From: Sulfurimonas sp.
GTDB taxonomy: Bacteria > Campylobacterota > Campylobacteria > Campylobacterales > Sulfurimonadaceae
Length of the DNA stretch: 8,058 nt
Direction of reading: 5' to 3'
Assembly: GCA_015663215.1 (NCBI GenBank)
Contig: DQSP01000293.1
Location: forward strand, 1-8,058
Positions 1 through 6,160 of the stretch are shown piece after piece (within the stretch, counting starts at the first letter, position 1; each line of letters opens with the position of its first letter). Below the pieces are notes generated by a model. It saw nothing but the letters and a program-made list of their open reading frames with translations, searched no databases and was not told the origin of the DNA. The position numbers and the translations under genes were made by a program.

Positions 1-183
1 TGTGCATTTTATGACTTAAAAGAGTGTGAAATAGTACCTGAAGCATTTTTAAACGAAAAGCTAGAGATACTACAGTCTCACATAAAAGACTTGCTTCAAG
101 TCGAGCATATAGACTTTACTCTTTGCGAAGATTTGGCGCAGTGCAAATACTGTGACTACTCTGTAATGTGTGGTCGTGATTAG
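1..183 (+). CDS. addB: AddB-type PD-(D/E)XK nuclease/helicase-like subunit, C-terminal end (partial)
   Basis: This is an open reading frame entering from the left edge in frame 1, with 60 codons visible before a TAG at 181-183. The tail contains C48-x2-C51-x5-C57 just before the stop (CKYCDYSVMC). This is the spacing of the last three cysteines of the Fe-S cluster that staples the C-terminal nuclease domain of AddB and related Cas4-like nucleases; the first ligand and the nuclease core would lie upstream, outside the window. AddB is the partner of AddA in the AddAB enzyme that resects double-strand DNA ends for RecA-dependent repair. The identification is supported by an AddA-type gene on the same strand 3.2 kb downstream. 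The stop overlaps the stop of the convergent permease gene. It could instead be another Fe-S PD-(D/E)XK protein, since only the tail is seen. Confidence 0.75.
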   Translation, partial: CAFYDLKECEIVPEAFLNEKLEILQSHIKDLLQVEHIDFTLCEDLAQCKYCDYSVMCGRD

Positions 184-932
184 CGGACTGCCCTAAAACT
201 AGAAAAGACAACAAGTACAAGTGAAGTAAATACACTTACAAAAATGATGGCATAACCAGTAGGCAAGTCAAGATAGTAAGAAGCGATAAGAGCTACGAGT
301 ATTGACAAGGAGCCAAAAAGTGTTGCAAAAACAAATGGGTGAAATCTCTTTTGTGATAGTCCTGCATACGAAGGTGCGATAAGTAAAGCAAAAACAACTA
401 AAACACCAGCAGACTGTACAGAAGATGTAACAGTAAGGGCGAGCATCATAAAAAAGAGTAACTCTTTTTTAAGTCCACTTAAACGCGGATAAAGAGTAAA
501 CATAATGAAACCAATAACTCCATAAAGCACTAAACTACTGTATAACTCATCTTTTGAAGTAAAGAGTATATCTGCTGCACTTAGTTTTGAGAAAAGTTCT
601 GTTCCTTCAGAAGATTGTGCAAGGATGAGCATGATACTCGATATACCAAGTGCATACAAAAGACCTATAAAAGCTTCTATCTTCTCTACTCTTTTACTTG
701 CCCATGTGATGATAAGTGCGGCTAAAACTGCAAAAGCAAATGTCATGCTACTCTGATAAGCTCCATCCATCAATGCAACACTCACAGCCATACCAATGGC
801 TGCAATCTGTCCAATAGCAAGGTCTGTAAAAATAACCCCGCGTTTAATTATCTCTAAGCCAAAAACACTATGGATAAAGACAAGGGCAATTGCAAGTACA
901 AACGCAGGCCAAAGTAGCTCTATTAGTGACAT
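180..932 (-). CDS. znuB: ABC-3 family metal (zinc-type) ABC transporter permease
   Basis: A 250-residue, very hydrophobic protein with about seven or eight membrane segments (roughly residues 4-24, 34-57, 62-78, 86-106, 131-149, 157-190, 199-220, 225-246). It fits the inner-membrane channel of a ZnuABC/TroABCD-type importer. Family landmarks are GLEIIKRGVIFTD near 25-37, the segment SAGVLVVFALLIAP at 174-187 (the usual GvlLv-ALLi-P block), and LPTG at 223-226. The usual D-x-x-SHA-x-x-G stretch is replaced by DLAIGQIAAIG (37-47), so this is a divergent branch. It is slightly shorter than typical ZnuB (about 260-290). The ATG overlaps the end of the binding-protein gene by 10 bp and has only a weak Shine-Dalgarno, which suggests translational coupling. 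It is the last gene of the operon, and no ATPase gene follows. Metal specificity is inferred from the neighbouring ZnuA-like protein. Confidence 0.88.
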   Translation of the reverse strand: MSLIELLWPAFVLAIALVFIHSVFGLEIIKRGVIFTDLAIGQIAAIGMAVSVALMDGAYQSSMTFAFAVLAALIITWASKRVEKIEAFIGLLYALGISSIMLILAQSSEGTELFSKLSAADILFTSKDELYSSLVLYGVIGFIMFTLYPRLSGLKKELLFFMMLALTVTSSVQSAGVLVVFALLIAPSYAGLSQKRFHPFVFATLFGSLSILVALIASYYLDLPTGYAIIFVSVFTSLVLVVFSSFRAVR

Positions 933-1804
933 ATCTGCTTCGCAATAGTGTTATAAAAGCTTTCTAAAGTATCACTCTCTTTTAAAGCACCAAGATCATG
1001 TGGTAGAGTTGCTACTCTTGCACCTGTTTTATCTGCTATGAAAGCAGCGGATTTTTTCTCATGGTAAACATCTTGGAGTACTGTTCTTATCCCTTCTTTT
1101 TGCATCATTCTTATAAGTTCTATAGTGTGTCTTGAACTAGGTGCAACACCGGGAAGAGGTTCGATGTTGCCATAACTTTTGATATTGTAACGGTTGAGAA
1201 AATAGTTAAAGAGTTCATGGTATTGCACAACTTTCTTTGTACTACACTCTTGCATTTTTGTATCAAAGAGAGTGAGATATGTTTGCCACTCTTTTATGAA
1301 AATTTGGTAGTTTTTATCATAGTCACTTGCATTATGCGTATCAATTTGCTTGAGTTTATTCAGAATCGCTTTTGCAATTATTGGTACCTGATGGGGATCA
1401 GTAGAGTAGTGTGGATTTCCTTGTGCATGAACATCACCAAAGGCACGAGAGACTGAAACAGGAACATCTATCATAGGTATGAAATGGGAAATATCTAAAA
1501 AACCTTTGGCTCCATTTTGGATTTTTGCATTGTTTGCACTACGAAGTAGAGGCGGTAACCAGCCAATTTCTAAACCTCCTCCATTAATGATAAGAAGGTC
1601 TGCACGGCGAAGTTTTGCTAAAAGCGAAGGTTTTGGTACGATAAAATGTGGGTCATACTTACTTGAACCAAGGACTGTAACATTTACATGCTCTGTCCCT
1701 ATCCTTTTTACAATAGCACCAAAAGTCGAGTAGGTAGTGTCTACATTTATGTTTGCAAAGAGCACACTTACTCCAAGCATTAAACTGAGTATAATTTTTT
1801 TCAT
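923..1804 (-). CDS. znuA: Zinc-type ABC transporter periplasmic solute-binding protein (ZnuA/TroA family, cluster A-I)
   Basis: A 293-residue protein that should capture the metal in the periplasm and deliver it to the permease encoded next. A signal peptide is visible (MKKIILSLMLGVSVLFA, likely cleaved near residue 17-18; no lipobox cysteine). The metal ligands expected for the family can be placed: H53 in DPHFIVPKPS, H132 in GNPHYSTDP, H196 in YHELFNYF and D270 in LPHDLG. A third histidine, rather than the glutamate of manganese binders such as PsaA, favours zinc. There is no long His/acid-rich loop like that of E. coli ZnuA; instead GDVHAQGNPH (123-132) adds H126, with H138 close by. The ATG at 1804 is preceded by AGGAG, which overlaps the TAG of the upstream barrel gene. 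Downstream it overlaps the permease start by 10 bp, so the genes are clearly co-transcribed. Confidence 0.9.
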   Translation of the reverse strand: MKKIILSLMLGVSVLFANINVDTTYSTFGAIVKRIGTEHVNVTVLGSSKYDPHFIVPKPSLLAKLRRADLLIINGGGLEIGWLPPLLRSANNAKIQNGAKGFLDISHFIPMIDVPVSVSRAFGDVHAQGNPHYSTDPHQVPIIAKAILNKLKQIDTHNASDYDKNYQIFIKEWQTYLTLFDTKMQECSTKKVVQYHELFNYFLNRYNIKSYGNIEPLPGVAPSSRHTIELIRMMQKEGIRTVLQDVYHEKKSAAFIADKTGARVATLPHDLGALKESDTLESFYNTIAKQICH

Positions 1805-1810
1805 ATTTTT

Positions 1811-1815
1811 CTCCT
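1811..1815 (-). promoter_or_regulatory. Ribosome binding site of znuA, overlapping the upstream stop codon
   Basis: On the minus strand the sequence reads TAGGAGAAAAATATG. The AGGAG (1815-1811) shares bases with the TAG stop (1816-1814) of the outer-membrane protein gene and lies 6 nt before the znuA ATG. Ribosomes ending the first gene finish on the initiation site of the second, which is typical of translational coupling. Confidence 0.8.
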
Positions 1816-3025
1816 AATAATCGTGTGCACTATGGGCACCAGCTGCTATGTTAAGACTTAACATGACTTCATTGATACTGCGTCTCTCATCCGATATTAT
1901 CTTACTTCTATCATAGGTGTAACTTAAACGCAGGCGTGACATTTCAAAGGGTTTATACTCAAACATCACTGTATATCTATTGAGATTATCTGTATCTACA
2001 CCACTGTAAGCTGAGAGGTCAGTTTCATTCTTTGTTATGCTATCGTAACGAACTCCTCCTGAGTAGTTATTGTTATACTCGTAAATGAGTTCACTATAAA
2101 ACCCATCCTGTTTGTCTGTAGAAGTATCTAAATGCTTCTCCCTTTGAAGATACTCACTTTGCCAGATAAGTGAGCTATATGAATCAAACTGATTTCTGAG
2201 TGTAAAGTCTATACCGTAGATATCAGTTTGATTGGCACTTGCATTTTTTCCCTTTGCATAACTCACACCACCAAGCATAGAGATGTTTTCACCTATATCT
2301 ATACTGGATTTAAGATATGTAACAAGAAGATTCGCATTTTCAGAGTAGCCAAAACTTTGCGCATTATTTCCTTGCATAACTTCAAGGCCTAACATGAGAT
2401 AAGTATCAGTTGGTGCTATCCATTGGAGCTGCAAACCAGGGTCTTTAAGTGAATCAGGTCCAAAGAGGGCTTCATATATAAGGGCTTGAGAGTCAAAGTG
2501 CCAAGAGTGGTGGTGCTTTTTATTTAAACGTCCAAAGTTACTACGAAATTTTCCTGCTTTTACTCTTAGACCCATAGGTAAAGCCCTTGTAATAACATAA
2601 GCCTCTTCTATCTCAAAGACATTATTTTGTAAGTGAAATACAGCAAAGGCATCAAAATATGGATTAACAGTAGAGTGCAGAGCAACTTCTGCATAGTTGA
2701 GATTAAATCCACGGTTTGGATTAAAGAGAATTTCTGTATCAGTGCTATCCATAAAACCAGGGATAGCATATTTATTATAAGCACTGTTATTTACATCGCG
2801 TGTTACAGCTGACATGTCGAGTATAAATGCGATGTCAGGCAGGTAGGCATTTTGTGAAAAACTTGCACTTTGGTTTGTTGAAGCACTTGAGAGTGCCTTG
2901 ACTTGGGACTCGAGTGTCGCTGTTTTTTGTTTTTGTGTCTCTAGCTCTTTTTGTATACTCTCAAGTGTGGCATCTGCCATAAGTGATAGTGTAAAAAGCA
3001 TAGAGAGAGGAATGATTTTTGTCAT
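1814..3025 (-). CDS. Outer-membrane beta-barrel (porin-like) protein of the metal-uptake operon
   Basis: A 403-residue exported protein. The signal peptide covers about residues 1-17 (hydrophobic core PLSMLFTLSLMA). A short predicted coiled coil follows (about 19-46, LESIQKELETQKQKTATLESQVKAL), as in several porins with a periplasmic trimerising or peptidoglycan-facing helix. Alternating aromatic/polar beta-strand patterns run from about 64 to the end, and the last residue is tyrosine (LSLNIAAGAHSAHDY), as expected for BAM-recognised barrels. Histidines cluster at 171-173 and 176 (KKHHHSWHF) and at the C-terminus (H398, H401). There is no TonB-box or plug domain, so it is porin-like rather than a TonB-dependent receptor. 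It lies directly upstream of znuA, sharing its stop with the znuA ribosome site. It has its own GGAGA (3035-3031) before the ATG at 3025. An outer-membrane route for zinc is a reasonable inference; the exact family was not recognised. Confidence 0.78.
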   Translation of the reverse strand: MTKIIPLSMLFTLSLMADATLESIQKELETQKQKTATLESQVKALSSASTNQSASFSQNAYLPDIAFILDMSAVTRDVNNSAYNKYAIPGFMDSTDTEILFNPNRGFNLNYAEVALHSTVNPYFDAFAVFHLQNNVFEIEEAYVITRALPMGLRVKAGKFRSNFGRLNKKHHHSWHFDSQALIYEALFGPDSLKDPGLQLQWIAPTDTYLMLGLEVMQGNNAQSFGYSENANLLVTYLKSSIDIGENISMLGGVSYAKGKNASANQTDIYGIDFTLRNQFDSYSSLIWQSEYLQREKHLDTSTDKQDGFYSELIYEYNNNYSGGVRYDSITKNETDLSAYSGVDTDNLNRYTVMFEYKPFEMSRLRLSYTYDRSKIISDERRSINEVMLSLNIAAGAHSAHDY

Positions 3026-3071
3026 TTTTATCTCCGTTGATAAGTATTATTGTAGTTGTGATTTAAAAGTA

Positions 3072-3347
3072 TTAGGAGATAAAAGGGGGTGCTCTAGCTT
3101 GTATGGAATGAGTTTTCTCTTTTTGGATAAGAGAAAAAAGTGGAGTGATTGTTGATTCCGAAATATTGCTTAAAGAAGTAAGGTAAAAATTTTCAAGTGG
3201 AATATCTGCATCAGCGATGCTCGATTGGATAGTACATATTTGACAGTCGTTGTGAGTTTGTAGATTATCATGATGGTGAAACACACCCATAAGTGTTGCA
3301 ACAACAAAAATAATGCTAAAATAATTTTTGAAAAACTTTAGTTTCAT
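3072..3347 (-). CDS. Small exported His/Cys-rich protein, DUF2946-like
   Basis: A 91-residue protein with an N-terminal hydrophobic signal or anchor (about residues 5-22, after MKLKFFKN). It then has a compact potential metal-binding patch: HHHD at 24-27, H32, D34, C35 and C38 (HNDCQIC), with more acids at 46-48. It ends in RAPPFIS (85-88 RAPP). The CxxC and terminal RAPP recall DUF2946-type small proteins found beside metal-transport genes; this is a resemblance from memory, not a search result. It is the first gene of the minus-strand operon, 46 bp before the outer-membrane protein gene. It could bind zinc in the periplasm as a shuttle, chaperone or sensor, but the function is unknown. The ATG at 3347 lacks any Shine-Dalgarno and lies 7 nt from a strong -10 box, so the mRNA may be leaderless. 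The start is kept because it supplies the signal peptide. Confidence 0.75.
   Translation of the reverse strand: MKLKFFKNYFSIIFVVATLMGVFHHHDNLQTHNDCQICTIQSSIADADIPLENFYLTSLSNISESTITPLFSLIQKEKTHSIQARAPPFIS
3314..3322 (+). promoter_or_regulatory. Candidate extended -10 promoter for addA
   Basis: TGCTAAAAT fits TGnTATAAT with one mismatch and would start a transcript near 3329, giving a leader of about 50 nt before the addA ATG at 3379. It lies inside the oppositely directed small gene. It is weak evidence in AT-rich DNA. Confidence 0.3.
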
Positions 3348-3350
3348 AAA

Positions 3351-3363
3351 TGGAATTATACCA
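3351..3363. promoter_or_regulatory. Imperfect palindrome over the -10 box, possible operator
   Basis: TGGAATTATACCA is an inverted repeat with 5 of 6 base pairs matching around the central base 3357. It covers the whole -10 element of the zinc operon and lies between that operon and addA. A repressor such as Zur (or another Fur-family protein) bound here would block transcription. No known consensus was matched, the dyad is short, and part of its symmetry comes from the AT-rich promoter itself. Confidence 0.3.
3355..3363 (-). promoter_or_regulatory. Extended -10 promoter of the metal-uptake operon
   Basis: The minus strand reads TGGTATAAT, a perfect extended -10 (TGnTATAAT). The last T is 7 nt before the A of the ATG at 3347, so transcription should begin at or next to the start codon. 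No TTGACA-like -35 is seen; the upstream DNA is T-rich on this strand, as is usual for the main sigma factor in Campylobacterota. It would drive the small gene, the barrel, znuA and znuB. Confidence 0.6.
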
Positions 3364-3369
3364 AAGAAT

Positions 3370-3373
3370 AGGA
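3370..3373 (+). promoter_or_regulatory. Ribosome binding site deciding the addA start
   Basis: AGGA followed by AAAAA and the ATG at 3379 gives a good Shine-Dalgarno distance. It supports starting the protein at MFKNNLAYEASAGSGKT rather than at the in-frame TTG at 3328, which has no such site and would add 17 residues ahead of the conserved helicase N-terminus. Confidence 0.75.
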
Positions 3374-3378
3374 AAAAA

Positions 3379-6090
3379 ATGTTTAAAAATAATCTTGCCT
3401 ATGAAGCAAGTGCAGGAAGTGGAAAGACTTTTATGCTTGTTGTACGTTATCTCTCTCTACTTTTTACGGGTGCTGATCCTACAAAGATTTTAGCACTCAC
3501 CTTTACAAACAAAGCCGCACATGAGATGAGTGAGCGGGTTGTTGAGACTTTAGAAGAGTTAGAGTTAAGAGATGAGCGTTTTGAGATAGCAAAAGTTACT
3601 GAGCTTTCAGTGGAGTATCTTTTAGAACATAGAGATGAGATTTTAACCAAGTTTCTAAACGCACACACGAAGATTATGACGATAGATAGTTTTTTTACTC
3701 ATATTTTACGAAAATTTTCTCTCTATGCTTCACTTATGCCAGACTTCTCCACTTTTGCCGCACAACACGAGCAAAAACTTTTAGAGAGATTTTTAAAAGA
3801 GGTGAGTGTCGCAGGTAAACGCGAGATGCTTATAAACCTCTCTTTAGAGTCAAAAAAGAGAGTGACGGATATATTTACTCTTTTAGATGCTTTTTATCTT
3901 AAAAAAGAGGAACTCTCACACATAAGATTTTTGCAAACTTCTACAGAAAGCTTTGAAAAAGAAGCAATGCTAGCACTCTCTAACCTGCAAGCTATTGTGA
4001 GTAACTGTAAGGGAGCATCTGCATCACTCATAAAAGCAGTAAATGCAGAGAACTTCGATGACTTACTTGCTAAGTCATGGATAGTAAAAGAGTCACTGGA
4101 GTACTGGGTCTTTAAAAAATGTTTTACTCTTGAGATGAACCAAAATCTTCATACTATTCAAGAGGCTATAAAAGGGTACCATAAAGCAAAAGAGCAGAAC
4201 TTCTTTTATGCACTCTCTTCTTTAGTTGAGATCTATCAAAAAGCGAAAAAAGCACTCTATATGGAGGATAGTGAACTCTCATTTTCAGATGTAACTTCTC
4301 TGGTGCATACTATTTTACATAAACTCGATGATAGTGAGTTTCTTTACTTTAGACTCGATTCTAAAATAGAACATATGCTACTCGATGAGTTTCAAGACAC
4401 AAGCATAACGCAGTACGAGATACTCAAACCACTCATAGAGGAGATAACTTCTGGAAGCGGTATATTTGAGAATGGAAGTTTTTTCTTTGTTGGAGATGTG
4501 AAGCAGTCTATCTATAGATTTCGTGGTGGCGTTTCAGCTCTCTTTGGTGCTGTAGTAGAACAAAATGAGACTGAGGTGCAAAAACTTTTGACAAACTACC
4601 GCTCACAAAAAGAGGTCATAGAGTTTGTCAACCGTTCGTTTGTTACAAAGATAAAAAACTACTCTAACCAGTTAGTGCGAAGTGGTGCTGATTGTGGTTA
4701 TGTAGAAGTTATACAAAATGATGCACCTTTAGAAGAAGCGATACAGCAAGTGAAAAAACTGCTTTCATTGGGTGCTGATAGTAATAGTATTGCCATACTT
4801 TGTGCGACAAATGGAGATGGAGAGGCTATAAAAAATGCTCTTTTAGATGAAAATATAGAGGTCGTAACAGAGACAACTACAAAACTCATCAACCAAAAAA
4901 GTGTCAAGGCAATTTTAGAGTACCTCAAGTTCCTGTACTTCAACGAAGAGATATATAGACGTAATTTTTTCGCCCTTATAGATCAAGAGCCTGTTAAAAT
5001 AAATAGAGTTGACTTTAATAAAACAAAACTCTTAGAGGTAGTAAAAAAAGCGATAGACAGGTATAAACTCTGTAGTGATGACTTTCACTTGGTGCGTTTT
5101 CTAAATGTTGTAGCTCGTTACTCAGATGTAGAAGCACTACTTTTTGAGTATGAGCGACTAGACACTGCTGCTGCTTCATCAGACATTAGCGGTGTGCGAG
5201 TTTTGACTATTCATAAGTCAAAAGGTTTAGAGTATGAAAATGTCATAGTGATGGACTCTCTTAAACGCCCAAATGTTTCAAGCGATAGTATCATTTACAA
5301 CTATGACGGTATTTCACTCTCTAGCGTTTATCTTAGAACTAAAAATAGAGATAGCATTGATATAGAGTATGAGAGAGCTTTAGAAAAAGAGAAGCAACTT
5401 GTAAAAGAAGATAGCTTAAATGCTCTGTATGTTGCGTTTACGAGAGCGAGAGAGAATCTCATTATCATCAAAAAATCTGAAAAGTCTAGTTTTGATCTGC
5501 TTGACCTTGAAGTGGCAAGTTATGGAGAGATGCAAGTGAGTACAAGAGAAAAAGTACAAGTGCAGAGACTCCAAGCTATTGAGTATAAAGAGCTCTATTA
5601 TGGTACCCAGAGTGATATTTTAGCCTTAGAAAATGAGATAGATGGAGACCTGAAGGCTATCAACTTTGGTATTGCCCTGCATTATATGCTAGAGATGATG
5701 AGTGAGTTTAGATTAGATGCGATAAGTAATGCAAAAAATATGATGATTAATAAATATGGCTCTCGTTTAGAAAAGTCAGAGATAGAGGATATCTCTAAAA
5801 GAGTAGAATTATTTCTTCTTTGTGATGGAGTGAGAGAACTTATCAAAGGTAAGTGCTATAGAGAAAAAGCCCTACGTTACAAAAAGAAACTACGATACAT
5901 AGACCTATTAGTAGAAAAAGAGGATGGTTCGTATGTCGTTATAGACTACAAATCTTCACTCAGTTTTAGCGAACATCATATTAAGCAGGTTCGTGGATAC
6001 ACTAAAGCGATACAAGAGATAAGTGGAAAAAGTGTGAGGGGAATTATCTGCTACTGTTTAGCAGATGAGGTAAAATTGGTTGATGTTTAG
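3379..6090 (+). CDS. addA: AddA/RecB-type ATP-dependent helicase-nuclease (UvrD superfamily 1A + PD-(D/E)XK)
   Basis: A 903-residue motor and nuclease subunit of a RecBCD/AddAB-class enzyme that unwinds and degrades double-strand DNA ends before RecA loading. All helicase motifs are visible: I ASAGSGKT (10-17), Ia LTFTNKAAHEM (40-50), Ic TIDSFFTHILR (101-111), II LLDEFQDT (334-341, D336 E337), III VGDVKQSIYRFRGG (371-384), IV NYRS (406-409), V LTIHKSKGLEYENVIV (609-624), VI LYVAFTRAREN (683-693). The C-terminal nuclease is intact: H768 in GIALHYMLE, E829, D842 in YIDLL, D856-Y-K858, and Q870...Y874. It is shorter than Bacillus AddA or E. coli RecB (about 1200) but near the size of Campylobacter/Helicobacter AddA. 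It carries no Fe-S cysteines, as expected because those are in AddB, whose end is at 1-183. The gene is divergent from the zinc operon, and no terminator is visible after its stop. Confidence 0.88.
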   Translation: MFKNNLAYEASAGSGKTFMLVVRYLSLLFTGADPTKILALTFTNKAAHEMSERVVETLEELELRDERFEIAKVTELSVEYLLEHRDEILTKFLNAHTKIMTIDSFFTHILRKFSLYASLMPDFSTFAAQHEQKLLERFLKEVSVAGKREMLINLSLESKKRVTDIFTLLDAFYLKKEELSHIRFLQTSTESFEKEAMLALSNLQAIVSNCKGASASLIKAVNAENFDDLLAKSWIVKESLEYWVFKKCFTLEMNQNLHTIQEAIKGYHKAKEQNFFYALSSLVEIYQKAKKALYMEDSELSFSDVTSLVHTILHKLDDSEFLYFRLDSKIEHMLLDEFQDTSITQYEILKPLIEEITSGSGIFENGSFFFVGDVKQSIYRFRGGVSALFGAVVEQNETEVQKLLTNYRSQKEVIEFVNRSFVTKIKNYSNQLVRSGADCGYVEVIQNDAPLEEAIQQVKKLLSLGADSNSIAILCATNGDGEAIKNALLDENIEVVTETTTKLINQKSVKAILEYLKFLYFNEEIYRRNFFALIDQEPVKINRVDFNKTKLLEVVKKAIDRYKLCSDDFHLVRFLNVVARYSDVEALLFEYERLDTAAASSDISGVRVLTIHKSKGLEYENVIVMDSLKRPNVSSDSIIYNYDGISLSSVYLRTKNRDSIDIEYERALEKEKQLVKEDSLNALYVAFTRARENLIIIKKSEKSSFDLLDLEVASYGEMQVSTREKVQVQRLQAIEYKELYYGTQSDILALENEIDGDLKAINFGIALHYMLEMMSEFRLDAISNAKNMMINKYGSRLEKSEIEDISKRVELFLLCDGVRELIKGKCYREKALRYKKKLRYIDLLVEKEDGSYVVIDYKSSLSFSEHHIKQVRGYTKAIQEISGKSVRGIICYCLADEVKLVDV

Positions 6091-6118
6091 TAATTTTGGA
6101 GTGACTATTAGTTTGATT

Positions 6119-6127
6119 TGATATAAT
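6119..6127 (+). promoter_or_regulatory. Extended -10 promoter of the diguanylate cyclase / ABC-F pair
   Basis: TGATATAAT is a perfect extended -10 (TGnTATAAT) in the 70-bp gap after addA. It predicts a transcript start near 6134 and a leader of about 27 nt. There is no clear -35. A 6-bp inverted repeat, CTATTA (6105-6110) and TAATAG (6132-6137), flanks it; this may be chance. The wider sequence TTTGATATAAT closely resembles TTTGGTATAAT at the zinc operon. Confidence 0.6.
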
Positions 6128-6160
6128 GGCATAATAGACTTAAACCTAAAGAAAAGAGAT

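Noticed and set aside
1217..1733. Two plus-strand open frames (79 and 84 residues) opposite znuA
   Set aside because: They lie wholly inside the well-supported binding-protein gene, have no ribosome site or recognisable domain, and their composition looks like an antisense shadow.
3042..3074. Direct repeat AAGTATTA (3042-3049 and 3067-3074) between the small gene and the barrel gene
   Set aside because: Two 8-bp AT-rich copies 25 bp apart are easily chance, and the second overlaps a stop codon; no symmetry or promoter fits it.
2898..3155. Plus-strand open frame of 85 residues across the barrel/small-gene junction
   Set aside because: It is antisense to two coding starts with real signal peptides and shows no domain or ribosome site.
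3328..3378. Upstream TTG start that would extend AddA by 17 residues
   Set aside because: There is no Shine-Dalgarno before the TTG. The ATG at 3379 has AGGA at the right distance, and the AddA family begins just before the Walker A motif.
3447..4943. Minus-strand open frames of 73 and 81 residues inside addA
   Set aside because: They are antisense to conserved helicase motifs, with no supporting signals.
6091..6160. Possible terminator after addA
   Set aside because: Only a 6-bp AT-rich inverted repeat with a 21-nt gap is present and no T-run follows; it flanks the next promoter instead.
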